A stretch of DNA of 64,000 nt from contig SSGH01000008.1 in the NCBI GenBank assembly GCA_008015835.1, positions 133,165 to 197,164 of the forward strand, read 5' to 3'. The notes under the pieces were generated by a model. That model was not told the DNA's origin. It worked only from the letters and a program-made list of their open reading frames with translations, and ran no database searches. The number at the start of each line of letters is the position of its first letter. The first letter of the stretch is position 1. Below, one piece after another: positions 9,581-20,358 of the stretch. The position numbers were made by a program, and so were the translations under genes. Source of the DNA: Lysobacter sp. GTDB lineage: Bacteria; Pseudomonadota; Gammaproteobacteria; Xanthomonadales; Xanthomonadaceae.

Positions 9581-9990
9581 GGGTATTCTTCGACGCGATC
9601 CGGGCCGCGATCAGGCCCGCGATCTTGGTTGCGATCGATCGCGTCGCCGCGGCAGAGCGCACGGCCGCGCTCAGTCAGCCACAACCGCTCGTGGCCGCGT
9701 TCGGCGCGTCGGCATTCGACCACTCCCAACCCGCCGAATTGCGGGTCGTCGCCCAATGCGGTCAACACGCGGCGCAATTCGCTGGCGGCTAGCCCTAAGC
9801 GTTTGGCCGCGCGCGGGAGCGATACGCCGTCGTGCTCGGCCAACAGCGCGAGCAGCGCCAATGGCCGCTCATCCTGCGCTTCGCTTCGTGGGCCGTCGGT
9901 TCGAGAGGCGTCGTTTCGAGAGGCGTCGTTTCGAGAGGCGTCGTGCGCAGTGTCGCTCGCTGCGCCGACGCTTGCGGGCTTCGTCGTCAT
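9577..9990 (-). CDS. Small winged-helix-like protein with N-terminal ASRND repeats
   Basis: ATGA overlaps with both neighbours; 'LALLALLAEHDGVSLPRAAKRLGLAASELRRVLTALGDDPQFGGLGVVE...LWLTERGRAL' looks like a wHTH. Confidence 0.7.
   Translation of the reverse strand: MTTKPASVGAASDTAHDASRNDASRNDASRTDGPRSEAQDERPLALLALLAEHDGVSLPRAAKRLGLAASELRRVLTALGDDPQFGGLGVVECRRAERGHERLWLTERGRALCRGDAIDRNQDRGPDRGPDRVEEYP
9900..9944. repeat. 3x 15-bp in-frame tandem repeat (ttcgagaggcgtcgt)
   Basis: Three exact consecutive copies; encodes DASRN-type pentapeptides on the minus strand. Confidence 0.9.
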
Positions 9991-12347
9991 GCCGTGCCGC
10001 TCGCGCGTTCGGCGTCGATTTTCATGCTTCGCCGCAGGCGCACCGGAATCGCCTTCGACGCGGGCGTACGCGCGCGGTCGGCGTGATGCGCCAACGGCAC
10101 CAGCGGATTGGTTTCCGGGAAATAACTCGCCAGACAACCCGGCGGAATATCGTATTCGACCAAGCGAAACCCGCAGGCGACGCGCTCGCCGTCGTCCCAC
10201 ACCGACACCAGATCCACCTCGTCGCCGTCGGCGAAGCCCTGCGTATCCAAATCGTGCCGCGAAATGAAGCAGACGCGGCGCAGACCGTGCACGCCGCGAT
10301 AGCGGTCGTTGCGCCCGTAAATCGTGGTGTTGTATTGATCGTGCGAGCGCACCGTCATCAACCGCAGCAGGGGCGACGAATCGGACGCATCGTCGTTCGT
10401 CGAAGCGCTCTCGCTCTGCGCATCGATCAGCGGATGCGCGATGAACATCGCTTGCCCGCTCGCGGTGGGAAACGCGCGTTCGCGGCAGGGATGATGCAGA
10501 TGGAAGCCGCGCGGTTTATGCACGCGGGCGTTGAAGTCCTCGAAGCCCGGCACGACGCGCGCGATGCGGTCGCGAATGCGGTCGTAATTCTCGATCATCG
10601 ACAGCCATGGGATCGCGCGGCTTTCAACAGTGCCGCCCCCAACGGTACCGCTCGGCAATGTCGCCGCGGCCAAACGCGCGACGATCGCCGGCTCGGACAG
10701 CAAGTGCGGCGACGCCGGCGGATTCATGCCCGCCGACAGATGCACCATGCTCATCGAATCCTCCACCGTCACCGCTTGTGGACCAGCGGCCTGTAGATCG
10801 ATTTCGGTACGACCCAAGCAGGGCAGGATCAAAGCGTCGCGGCCATGCACGACATGCGAGCGATTGAGCTTGGTGCTGACCTGCACGGTCAACGCGCAGC
10901 GGCGCAGCGCGGCGTAGACGACCTCGCTGTCGGGCGTGGCCGCCGCGAAATTGCCGCCGAGCGCGAAGAACACATGCGCGCGACCGTCGCGCATCGCCTC
11001 GATCGCGCCGATGGTGTCGTAACCGGGTTCGCGCGGCGGCGCGAAGCCGAATTCCGCTTCCAATCGATCCAGAAACGCCGTCGACGGTTTTTCGTAGATG
11101 CCCATCGTGCGGTCGCCCTGCACGTTGGAATGCCCGCGCACCGGGCAGGGACCCGCGCCGGGTTTGCCGATATTGCCGCGCATCAGCAGCAGATTCAGCA
11201 GCATCTGCAGCGTGGCCACGCTGCGGCGATGCTGGGTGAGCCCCATGCCCCAGCAGACGATCGTCGCGCGGCTGTCCAGATACACCCGCGCGGCTTGTTC
11301 GATGTGCGCGCGGCTCAGCCCGGACTCGCGTTCGATCGCGTCCCACGGCGTGGCGCGCAACGCATCGGCGTAGCGCTCGAACCCGTGCGTGTAGGCCGCG
11401 ATGAACGCCGAATCCAGCGCGGCCTCGCCATCGTCGGCGCGTTCGACGACGACTTTCGCTAAGCCGGTCGCGACCGCTAAATCGCCGCCGATCTTCGGCT
11501 GAAAATAGTGCGAGGCGATCGCGGTGGAACCGCCGCCCAGCATCTCGGTGGGCGATTGCGGGTCGGTGAAACGCTCCAGCCCGCGTTCGCGCAGCGGATT
11601 GAACACCACGATCTTGCAGCCGCGCTTGGCGGCGTCGCGCAATTCGCCGAGCATGCGCGGATGGTTGGTGCCGGGGTTCTGGCCGAACACGAAGATCGCG
11701 TCCGCGCGCTCGAAATCCTCCAGCGTCACCGAGCCCTTGCCGCTGCCGATCTGTTCGGTCATCGCCACGCCGGACGGCTCGTGGCACATGTTCGAGCAAT
11801 CGGGGAAATTGTTGGTGCCGTAGGCGCGCACGAACGCTTGATAGAGAAACGCCGCTTCGTTCGAGGTGCGGCCGGAGGTGTAGAAAATCGCTTCGTTCGG
11901 CGAGGCGAGTTCGTTCAATGCCGCCGCGATCTTCGCGAACGCTTCGTCCCAGCCGATCGGCACGTAGCGGTCGCTCGCCGCATCGTAGGCCATCGGTTCG
12001 GTGAGCCGGCCCTGGGCTTCCAGAAACTGGTCGTCCTGTTCGGCCAACCAACGCACGCTGTGCGCGGCGAAGAAGGCGCGATCCGCGCGTTTGCCGGTGG
12101 CCTCGTTCGCCACCGCCTTCACCCCGTTTTCGCAGAACTCGAAGGTCGAATGCGGGTTGCGGTCGGGCCAGGCGCAGCCCGGGCAATCGAAGCCGCTGGG
12201 TTGATTGGCGCGCAGCAGCGTGCCCGGGCCGCGCAGCACGGCGTCCTGTTCGCGCAGGGCCTGCCAGGAAGCCTTGAGCGCGTCCCAGCCGCCGGCCGGC
12301 TTGGCGTAGGGTCGAATCGTGCCGTCGTCGTCGGTGTCGTGCGCCAT
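9987..12347 (-). CDS. FdhF/YdeP family molybdopterin oxidoreductase
   Basis: 'GFDCPGCAWPDRNPHSTFEFCENGVKAVANEATGKRA', 'IFVFGQNPGTNHPRML', 'VRGHSNVQGDRTMGI'. Confidence 0.92.
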   Translation of the reverse strand: MAHDTDDDGTIRPYAKPAGGWDALKASWQALREQDAVLRGPGTLLRANQPSGFDCPGCAWPDRNPHSTFEFCENGVKAVANEATGKRADRAFFAAHSVRWLAEQDDQFLEAQGRLTEPMAYDAASDRYVPIGWDEAFAKIAAALNELASPNEAIFYTSGRTSNEAAFLYQAFVRAYGTNNFPDCSNMCHEPSGVAMTEQIGSGKGSVTLEDFERADAIFVFGQNPGTNHPRMLGELRDAAKRGCKIVVFNPLRERGLERFTDPQSPTEMLGGGSTAIASHYFQPKIGGDLAVATGLAKVVVERADDGEAALDSAFIAAYTHGFERYADALRATPWDAIERESGLSRAHIEQAARVYLDSRATIVCWGMGLTQHRRSVATLQMLLNLLLMRGNIGKPGAGPCPVRGHSNVQGDRTMGIYEKPSTAFLDRLEAEFGFAPPREPGYDTIGAIEAMRDGRAHVFFALGGNFAAATPDSEVVYAALRRCALTVQVSTKLNRSHVVHGRDALILPCLGRTEIDLQAAGPQAVTVEDSMSMVHLSAGMNPPASPHLLSEPAIVARLAAATLPSGTVGGGTVESRAIPWLSMIENYDRIRDRIARVVPGFEDFNARVHKPRGFHLHHPCRERAFPTASGQAMFIAHPLIDAQSESASTNDDASDSSPLLRLMTVRSHDQYNTTIYGRNDRYRGVHGLRRVCFISRHDLDTQGFADGDEVDLVSVWDDGERVACGFRLVEYDIPPGCLASYFPETNPLVPLAHHADRARTPASKAIPVRLRRSMKIDAERASGTA

Positions 12348-12517
12348 GGCCGCATCTTAACCGGGCCGCGCCGAGGGGCGTTTTCGCGCGCGGCGGGTCG
12401 AGACGGCGTCTGGCTTCGGTCGGATTGGCCGCTACGGGCTGGACGCCGCGAATCCGCACCGCTTAGATTGTCGGGTCGCGGTCCGTTCGGCCGCCCGTTT
12501 CCTACGCAGAGCGTCGT

Positions 12518-14560
12518 TTGTCCGACCCCACCGCCAGTCTCGAAGTCGCTCTGAATCACGCCTCGCGCCTGCTCGGCAGCGATCCCGAACTGGCCGGCGA
12601 ACAGGCCCAGGAAATTCTTCGCGTCGTTCGCGGCCATCCTGCCGCGCTGCTGATCCTCGGCGCCTCGCATCGGCTGCGCGGCCATGCCCCGGCCGCTCTA
12701 GCGGTGCTGGAACCGCTGGCGCGCGCCATGCCCGAGGCGGTGTCGGTGCATTACGAGCTGGGCCTGACCCTCGCCGATGCGGGCCGCGGCGACGACGCCA
12801 TCGCCGCGCTGCGCAAGGCCCTGGCGCTCAATCCCGAATTGCCGCATGCCTGGCTGCGCGTGGCCGATCTGCTGCGCGCGCAGGGCGATGCCGCCGCCGC
12901 GGCCGAAGCCTACCAAGCGCATGTGCGCCATTCGGTGCGCGACCCGCAACTGCTCCGCGCGGCGCAGGCGCTGGCCGAGAACCGCTTGCCGGAGGCCGAA
13001 ACGCAACTGCGCGCGCGCCTGCAGCGCACGCCGACCGATGTCGCGGCGCTGCGCATGCTGGCCGAATTGGCGGTACGCGTCGGCCGCAACGAAGAAGCCT
13101 TGGCGTTGTTCGAGCGCTGCCTGGAACTGGCGCCGGGCTTCCGCGAAGCGCGCCATCATTACGCGCTGGTGCTGCATCGCGACCAGCAATCCGAAGCGGC
13201 GCTGGCGCAGTTGGCGATTCTGCTGGCCGACGACCCGCAGCAGCCCGGTTACCGCACGCTGCAGGCCGCGATCCTCTGCCGTCTGGGCGAATACGCGCGC
13301 GGCATCGCGATCTACGAAGACGTGCTGCGCGCGTTCCCCGACAACGCGCGGGTGCGCATGAGCCTCGGCCATGCGCTGAAGACCGCGGGCCGCCAAACCG
13401 ACGCCATCGACGCATACCGCGGCAGCATCGCGCTCGAACCGCAATTCGGCGAAGCGTATTGGAGCTTGGCGAATCTCAAGACCGTGCGCTTCGGCGACGA
13501 CGACCTCGACGCGATCGAACGGCAACTGCGCCGCAGCGACCTGGACGACGAGCATCGCTTGCACTTCGAATTCTCGCTCGGCAAAGCGCTCGAGGATCGC
13601 GGCGACTACGCCGCATCGTTCGCGCATTACGCCGAGGGCAATCGCCTACGCTTGGCGCGCATGCCGTACCGCGCCGAGGACGTGCACGCGCGCATGCGCC
13701 GCGCCAAGCGCCTGTACACGCCCGAATTCTTCGCCGAGCGCGCGGGCTGGGGCGATCCGTCGCCGGATCCGATCTTCGTCGTCGGGCTGCCGCGCTCGGG
13801 ATCGACGCTGATCGAGCAGATACTGTCGAGCCACTCGCAGGTCGAGGGCACGATGGAACTGCCCGAGATCATTGCGATGACCCGCGACCTGCGCCGCGAC
13901 GCCGAAGCCGCGGGCGCGCGCAGCTATCACGATGCGCTGGCGACGATGGATCGCGATGCGTTACGCGCGTTGGGCCGGCAGTATTTGGACAGCACGCGCG
14001 TGCAGCGCAAGACCGGCGCGCCGCTGTTCATCGACAAGATGCCGAACAACTTCCAGCACATCGGCTTGATTCATTTGATGTTGCCGAACGCGAAAATCGT
14101 CGATGCCCGACGCCATCCGATGGCCTGTTGCTTCTCCGGGTTCAAACAGCATTTCGCGCGAGGTCAGAATTTCAGCTACAGCCTCGACGACATCGGCCGC
14201 TACTACCACGACTACGTCGAATTGATGGCGCATTTCGATGAGGTGTTCGAGCGCGTCGGTTTGCCGGGTCGTGTCCATCGCGTGATCCACGAGCGCATGG
14301 TCGACGGCACCGAAACCGAAGTTCGGCGCTTGCTCGAATACTGCGGCCTGCCGTTCGAGGACGGCTGTCTGCGCTTCTACGAGAACGATCGACCCGTGCG
14401 CACCGCCAGTTCCGAGCAAGTGCGCCGGCCGATCAATCGCGACGGATTGGCGCAATGGAAGCATTACGAGCCTTGGCTCGATCCGCTGAAGATCGCGCTG
14501 GGCCCGGTGCTGGACGCCTATCCCGACGCGCCGCGCTTCGAAGAGGCCGCGGACGGTTGA
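12518..14560 (+). CDS. TPR-repeat sulfotransferase
   Basis: Repeated TPR motifs followed by the PAPS-binding-like 'FVVGLPRSGSTLIEQILSSH' sulfotransferase motif. Confidence 0.92.
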   Translation: MSDPTASLEVALNHASRLLGSDPELAGEQAQEILRVVRGHPAALLILGASHRLRGHAPAALAVLEPLARAMPEAVSVHYELGLTLADAGRGDDAIAALRKALALNPELPHAWLRVADLLRAQGDAAAAAEAYQAHVRHSVRDPQLLRAAQALAENRLPEAETQLRARLQRTPTDVAALRMLAELAVRVGRNEEALALFERCLELAPGFREARHHYALVLHRDQQSEAALAQLAILLADDPQQPGYRTLQAAILCRLGEYARGIAIYEDVLRAFPDNARVRMSLGHALKTAGRQTDAIDAYRGSIALEPQFGEAYWSLANLKTVRFGDDDLDAIERQLRRSDLDDEHRLHFEFSLGKALEDRGDYAASFAHYAEGNRLRLARMPYRAEDVHARMRRAKRLYTPEFFAERAGWGDPSPDPIFVVGLPRSGSTLIEQILSSHSQVEGTMELPEIIAMTRDLRRDAEAAGARSYHDALATMDRDALRALGRQYLDSTRVQRKTGAPLFIDKMPNNFQHIGLIHLMLPNAKIVDARRHPMACCFSGFKQHFARGQNFSYSLDDIGRYYHDYVELMAHFDEVFERVGLPGRVHRVIHERMVDGTETEVRRLLEYCGLPFEDGCLRFYENDRPVRTASSEQVRRPINRDGLAQWKHYEPWLDPLKIALGPVLDAYPDAPRFEEAADG

Positions 14561-14688
14561 TCGCGGGTCGCGCGCAAACGTTTCGATGCCGTTTCCTTCA
14601 GTTTTGTCCCATATTTTTCGTTCCGCTTCGTTTCACGCAACACCCTCGTTCAAGCATCACATACCGACACCACCACTGGGAGAGAGTC

Positions 14689-17142
14689 ATGCGATACCCG
14701 CCCAACCGACGAACCGCCGCCGCGCGGCCGCGTCGCGTTTTCAACCGCTTGCCGCTGACCGCGGCGATCTGTCTCGCCTTCGGCGGCATGCACGCCGGCG
14801 CCGTCTTCGCCCAAGACGCTGCCCCGGCGGCCGACGAGCAGAGCGGCAACCCGACGCTCGAAACCATCACCGTCACCGCGCAGAAGCGCAGCGAGAACGC
14901 GCAGGACGTGCCGATCAGCCTGAACGTGATCGGCGCGCAGCAGCTCGACGAGCTGCAGGTGAACGATTTCGAGGACTACGCGAAGCTGTTGCCCAGCGTC
15001 TCGATTTCGCCGAACGGCCCGGGCTTCGGTCAGGTCTACATGCGCGGCGTCGCCAGCGGCGGCGACGGCAACCACTCCGGCCCGCTGCCCAGCGTCGGCA
15101 TTTATCTGGACGAGCAGCCGATCACGACCATTCAAGGCGCGCTCGACCTGCACGTCTACGACATCGAGCGCGTCGAAGCGCTGTCCGGCCCGCAGGGCAC
15201 GCTGTACGGTGCCAGCTCCGAAGCGGGCACGCTGCGCCTGATCACGCGTAAACCGGACACCACCGGGTTCTCCGCCGGTTACGGCCTCGAAGCCAACGCC
15301 ATCGACGGCGGCGGTTGGGGCCATGTGGTCGAGGGCTTCGTCAACGTGCCGATGTCCGATCGCGCCGCGATCCGCCTGGTCGGTTGGGAGAAGAAAGACG
15401 CCGGCTGGATCGATAACGTCTACAGCGAGCGCACGTATCCCACGTCCGGCATCGTGCAGAACAACGCCGATCGCGTCGAAGACAACTACAACGACGCCAC
15501 CACCGTCGGCGCGCGCGCCGCGTTCAAGTTCGACATCAACGACAACTGGACCATCACCCCGACCATCATGGGGCAGCGCCAGAAGGTCAACGGCAGCTTC
15601 GCCTACGACAACACCTTCGGCGAGCGCAAGATCAGCCACGCCTACAAGGAATTCTCCGAAGACCGCTGGGCGCAGGCCGCGTTGACGCTGCAGGGCAAGA
15701 TCGGCAACTTCGATCTGACCTACGCCTTCGCGCACCTCAAGCGCGATGTCGATACCGACACCGATTACAGCGACTACGGCTATTGGTACGACACGCTGGC
15801 CGGTTACGGCGCGTATTTCTACGACGACAACGGCGACTTGGTGAATCCGGCGCAGTACATCCAAGGCGTCGACGGTTACAAGAAAACCAGCCACGAACTG
15901 CGCATCGCCTCGCCGCAGGACCGTCGTCTTCGCTTCGTCGCTGGCTTGTTCTGGATGGATCAGTCGCACGATATCGAACAGCGCTATCGCATCGATAATC
16001 TCGCCAGTTCGCTGTCCGTGCGCGGTTGGGAAGACACCATCTGGTTGACCCAACAGGAACGCCGCGATCACGACGAAGCGATCTTCGGCGAATTGGCCTT
16101 CGACTTCACCGACAAACTCACCGGCACCGTCGGCTTCCGTCACTTCCGCGCCGACAACGCGTTGCAGGGCTTCTTCGGTTTCGCCAACGGCTACGCCTCG
16201 CAGAGCAGCCAGCCGCCGCAAAACCGCTACGGCGAGGCCGCCTGCATCGTGCAATACGGCCCGAATCCGGCGAACTGGCCGTCGTTCAACGGCGCGCCCT
16301 GCAAAGTCTTCGATAAGGACGTGCAGGAAAAAGACACCCTCGGCAAGTTCAACCTAGCCTACAAGTTCGCGCCGAACAAGATGATGTATTTCACGTGGTC
16401 GGAAGGCTATCGCCCGGGCGGCATCAACCGCCGCGGCACCTTGCCGCCGTACATCACCGAGTTCTTGACCAACTACGAAATCGGTTGGAAAACCTCGTGG
16501 CTGGACAATCGCCTGATGTTCAACGGCGCCGCGTTCCATCAAGTGTGGGACGACTTCCAGTTCCCGATTCTCGGCCAGAACGGGTTGACCGAAATCCGCA
16601 ACGCCAACCAAGCGCGCATTCAAGGTTTGGAGATGGACGTGAATTTCGCGGCCACCTACAACCTGCGTTTGTCGGCCGGCGTCGGTTTTTACGACGCGGA
16701 ACTCACCGAGAACTACTGCGGTGCGGTGGACGCCAACGGCAATCCGGAAACCGTCTGCGCCTCGGCGCAAGCGCCCGACGGTACGCGCCTGCCGGTGACG
16801 GCCGACTACAAAGGCAACCTGACCGCGCGCTACACCTTCGACATCGGTTCGATGGAAGCGTACTGGCAGGGCTCGGTGGTGCACGAAGGCCGCCGTACCT
16901 CAGATCTGCGTATCCTCGAACGCAACATCCTCGGCGACTTGCCCGCGTACACGCTGACCGACTTCTCCCTCGGCGTGCGCCGCGACAACTGGTCGGTGGA
17001 TTTCTTCATCAAGAACCTGTTCGACGAAAATGCCCAGTACAGCCGCAACGTGCAGTGCCCGGAAACGGTCTGCGCCGCGCAGGTGTACTCCGTCGCCGCG
17101 CAACCGCGCACGTTCGGGATCAAGTTCTCGCAAGAGTTCTGA
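14689..17142 (+). CDS. TonB-dependent receptor
   Basis: Signal peptide, 'ETITVTAQKRSENAQDVPISLNVI', plug domain, C-terminal 'TFGIKFSQEF' ending in F. Confidence 0.95.
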   Translation: MRYPPNRRTAAARPRRVFNRLPLTAAICLAFGGMHAGAVFAQDAAPAADEQSGNPTLETITVTAQKRSENAQDVPISLNVIGAQQLDELQVNDFEDYAKLLPSVSISPNGPGFGQVYMRGVASGGDGNHSGPLPSVGIYLDEQPITTIQGALDLHVYDIERVEALSGPQGTLYGASSEAGTLRLITRKPDTTGFSAGYGLEANAIDGGGWGHVVEGFVNVPMSDRAAIRLVGWEKKDAGWIDNVYSERTYPTSGIVQNNADRVEDNYNDATTVGARAAFKFDINDNWTITPTIMGQRQKVNGSFAYDNTFGERKISHAYKEFSEDRWAQAALTLQGKIGNFDLTYAFAHLKRDVDTDTDYSDYGYWYDTLAGYGAYFYDDNGDLVNPAQYIQGVDGYKKTSHELRIASPQDRRLRFVAGLFWMDQSHDIEQRYRIDNLASSLSVRGWEDTIWLTQQERRDHDEAIFGELAFDFTDKLTGTVGFRHFRADNALQGFFGFANGYASQSSQPPQNRYGEAACIVQYGPNPANWPSFNGAPCKVFDKDVQEKDTLGKFNLAYKFAPNKMMYFTWSEGYRPGGINRRGTLPPYITEFLTNYEIGWKTSWLDNRLMFNGAAFHQVWDDFQFPILGQNGLTEIRNANQARIQGLEMDVNFAATYNLRLSAGVGFYDAELTENYCGAVDANGNPETVCASAQAPDGTRLPVTADYKGNLTARYTFDIGSMEAYWQGSVVHEGRRTSDLRILERNILGDLPAYTLTDFSLGVRRDNWSVDFFIKNLFDENAQYSRNVQCPETVCAAQVYSVAAQPRTFGIKFSQEF

Positions 17143-17182
17143 TCGAACGCTGTATTCGTACGTACAAACGTCATGCAAGACG

Positions 17183-17213
17183 AAACAGGCCGCCCTTGGG
17201 CGGCCTGTTTTTT
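17183..17213 (+). terminator. Rho-independent terminator after the TonB receptor
   Basis: Perfect 13-bp stem aaacaggccgccc-tt-gggcggcctgttt followed by TTT. Confidence 0.9.
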
Positions 17214-17218
17214 AGTAG

Positions 17219-17247
17219 CCCGGGTGCGCGCGAAGCGCGTACCCGGG
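17219..17247. repeat. Short REP-like palindrome cccgggtgcgcgcgaagcgcgtacccggg
   Basis: Inverted repeat read directly. Confidence 0.7.
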
Positions 17248-17443
17248 AATGCCGCAAGATCGACCGCCAATTTCGCCTGGCCTTTCTCTGGCTTTGCAAG
17301 CGCAAAGCAGGCGTGAAGTGACATCGCGCCCGGAACTTCGCGACACGCATCGAACGCAGGTTGAGTCTGACCGAAGCACCGCATCGCTTGCATCGCAGGC
17401 GATCTGCGTTTAGCGTGAACCGCATCTCACAGGGGATGCCGTC

Positions 17444-18382
17444 ATGCACCGAAAAAACGTCTTCGTGGCGCTGTCGTTGTTGTCGATCGTCTCGCTGTTG
17501 TCCTCCTGTCAAGAAAACGACGCCCGACACGGCGGGTCTCGCTTCGCGGAAGCCGATGCCGCTGCTGCGGGCAACGGCGGCAATGCCGCGGCTCTGGCCC
17601 AAATGGGTGTCGATCATCTGGCGGCCGAAATGGTGTCGTCACCTTTCTCCGCGCCTAGCGCGCCCCAGCCTCCGTCCATGCCGCCTCCGACCAGCGCCGA
17701 GCGCGCCATGTTGGCGTATGAACACGACGTGGAGATTCGGGTCGATGCCGACAAAATCGCCGAAAAGGTGCAGACGGTGCGCAAGGCCTGCGAGTCTTCG
17801 AAATTCGGCGCATGCCTCGTGCTGCGGGTCGATCAGAGCGGCGGACGCTACGCCCACGGTTCGCTGCGCATGCGCGCAGAACCGAAAGCCATCGAACCCC
17901 TGATCGCCGCCGCGGGCGAGGGCGGCGATATCGGCGACCGCGAGACCCGCGCCGAGGACCTCGCCGTTGCCGTGCGCGACAACGACCTGCTGCGCGACCG
18001 CCTGCGCAAGCAGCATGCGCGCCTGATGGAATTCCAGGATCGTCGCGACCTCAAAGTCGAGGAAATGATCGCCTTGTCCGAACAGATATCACGCGTCGAA
18101 GCGGAACTCGAAGCCGCCGACCGCGAAGGTGCCACACACAAACGCCGCATCGAAACACAATTGCTCACCCTCGAATTCTCGCCCTACGCGCGCGACGAAC
18201 AAAGCAGCGAAATCGTCTCCGCCTTCCGCGACTCCGGCGACGTCATGGCCGCCAGCGCCAGCGGCGTAATCCGTGTCATCGCCGGATTGATCCCGATCGT
18301 ACTGGCGTTCGTCATTTGCTTCTGGCTGCTGCGTAGGGTGTGGCGTTGGGTGCGGGGTAGGAGGAAGAAGGTGGAGGGGTGA
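17444..18382 (+). CDS. DUF4349 domain-containing lipoprotein
   Basis: Lipobox 'LLSSC', coiled coil, C-terminal TM; DUF4349-like 'DRETRAEDLAVAVRDNDLLRDRLRKQ'. Confidence 0.82.
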   Translation: MHRKNVFVALSLLSIVSLLSSCQENDARHGGSRFAEADAAAAGNGGNAAALAQMGVDHLAAEMVSSPFSAPSAPQPPSMPPPTSAERAMLAYEHDVEIRVDADKIAEKVQTVRKACESSKFGACLVLRVDQSGGRYAHGSLRMRAEPKAIEPLIAAAGEGGDIGDRETRAEDLAVAVRDNDLLRDRLRKQHARLMEFQDRRDLKVEEMIALSEQISRVEAELEAADREGATHKRRIETQLLTLEFSPYARDEQSSEIVSAFRDSGDVMAASASGVIRVIAGLIPIVLAFVICFWLLRRVWRWVRGRRKKVEG

Positions 18383-18651
18383 GGGTTGTGTGGCCTGCTA
18401 GGAATGACAGGGTGATGCGGTTCTTAGTACGTTTTTTTGCAAAAAAAGTCGCAAGAAGTTTGAATTGTAAATCCGGATGGTATGCGCGGCTGCTTTATAT
18501 AAGGTGTTTTACCGTCATTATTCTAGCTCGCGCCGCACGGGGGGCGTAGACTGCACTATTGCATTACGCTAGCATGCGCAAACATTTGTTTTTATAGCTT
18601 AATCCAAAAATAAATTCGCACAGAATGTTTTTGCCTGCTTAGCCCGCTACC

Positions 18652-20133
18652 ATGAACTATCAACGCATCCAGCAGTTCCCCGCCCCTAGCTCTTACGAGT
18701 TCCCTGAACTTCGTGCGCTTTCGTCTGTTTGGCAGGAACGCAAAAAAGCGCTTGAGGAGAATGGTGCTTACAAAGAGTTTATCAGGAAGCTCCAACGCGA
18801 ATGGGCAATTGAGACGGGAATCATTGAGCGTTTATACACTTGGGACCGTGGTGTCACTGAGGTATTGATTGAGCAGGGTATTGATTCCTCAATCATCGCT
18901 CACTACGGGGGTGTATCCCAGCGCGACGCCGAGCAGATTCAAGTGCTCATAAACGATCATCTGGGCATCGTCGAGGGTTTGTTTGGATACATCAAGGGCG
19001 AAGAGCCACTGACCGAACACTTCATCCGTGGGCTTCAAGCTCAGTTCACCGCTCATCAGGACTACACGGAAGCAGTAACTGAGAAAGGCGACCTGATTCG
19101 GGTTACTCTCCAGAAAGGTGAGTACAAGGCTCTGCCAAACAATCCGCGGCGCTCCGATGGCGTAGTTCACCCGTACTGCCCGCCGGAGTGGACGAAGGAG
19201 GAGATGGAAATGCTTGTTCGCATGTATCGCGAAGCTGAAGATATCCACACTCCGGAGGTCAAATCGGCTTGGTTGCACCACCGATTTACGCAGATACACC
19301 CGTTTCAAGATGGCAATGGGCGTGTCGCTAGGGCGCTCGCCTCACTAGTGTTCCTGCGTGAAGGACTTTTCCCACTTGTTGTTCGTGAATCAGATCGAAG
19401 AGAGTATATCGGCGCGCTCGAAACTGCTGACGGAGGTGATCTCGGACCCCTCGTTGCCTTTTTTGCGCGTCGACAACGTGACGCAATTTTGAAGGCGCTT
19501 GGGCTTGAGCAACAGGTCCAACAGGGCAAGTATACGGAACAGATCGTCGCTTCCGCCTTGGATATCTTGCGTGGTCGATTCAGTCGAGAGCAACAAGTTG
19601 TCTCTGAAGTGTACAAGCACGCAGAGAAGCTGTTCGCGCATGTGGATACGAAATTTCGAGATCTTGTGATAAGTCTAGACCCTCAGCTTAAGTCGCTAAC
19701 TCCGCCAGCTAGACCAAGGTATAGCGCGAGATCGAACTCTGCTGATAACACTTCTGATCAACGACACTATTTCCAGAGGCAGATTGTCGATATCGCAAGG
19801 TACTTCGACTATTTTGCGAACTTTGAAAGCTTCCGTAGCTGGGTGCGTCTTACTCTAACTGCTGAGCAGGACTTTGACTATGTGGTAAGTTTTCACGGAT
19901 ACGGCCCTGGCGATACAGGTATCCTCGCGGCATCGGCTTTTACCTATGTAAAGGCTCCGCGCGAAGAAGGTGGCACTGAGCCAGTTGCTCTGCGCCCAGC
20001 TACTACTGAACTGTTCCAGTTCAATTACGCTGAATCTTTTGACACAACGGAGAAGCGATTTTTCGAATGGTTTGATGCGTCAATGGCAATCGCATTAGCG
20101 GAGTGGAGGCGTTCGCTACAGACTGGGGCGTGA
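18652..20133 (+). CDS. Fic-domain protein with long C-terminal region
   Basis: Fic core motif 'HHRFTQIHPFQDGNGRVARALASL'; preceding 'IETGIIERLY' inhibitory-helix-like segment. Confidence 0.92.
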   Translation: MNYQRIQQFPAPSSYEFPELRALSSVWQERKKALEENGAYKEFIRKLQREWAIETGIIERLYTWDRGVTEVLIEQGIDSSIIAHYGGVSQRDAEQIQVLINDHLGIVEGLFGYIKGEEPLTEHFIRGLQAQFTAHQDYTEAVTEKGDLIRVTLQKGEYKALPNNPRRSDGVVHPYCPPEWTKEEMEMLVRMYREAEDIHTPEVKSAWLHHRFTQIHPFQDGNGRVARALASLVFLREGLFPLVVRESDRREYIGALETADGGDLGPLVAFFARRQRDAILKALGLEQQVQQGKYTEQIVASALDILRGRFSREQQVVSEVYKHAEKLFAHVDTKFRDLVISLDPQLKSLTPPARPRYSARSNSADNTSDQRHYFQRQIVDIARYFDYFANFESFRSWVRLTLTAEQDFDYVVSFHGYGPGDTGILAASAFTYVKAPREEGGTEPVALRPATTELFQFNYAESFDTTEKRFFEWFDASMAIALAEWRRSLQTGA

Positions 20134-20358
20134 GACCTATTTGTCCAATTCCTAAGACGCGCTTGAGTTTGCTCTAAGATTTGCTTTGGATAAGCATTAT
20201 CGCTGGGCGAATTCCGGCTCTTCGATAGATGGTGAAAGGGTTTGGCGGCTTTCGATCAAAGTGAGTAGACCGGCTAAACTTGTAAGACCCGCCCTACGGC
20301 CACTTCGGAGTGTTGTGGCGCGCAATCAAATCGAGAGCTGCGAGAGATAATCCAGCGT

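Noticed and set aside
14650-16254. 534-aa minus-strand ORF opposite the TonB-dependent receptor
   Set aside because: Val/Asp/Gly-rich shadow ORF with no recognisable motif; the plus-strand receptor is convincing.
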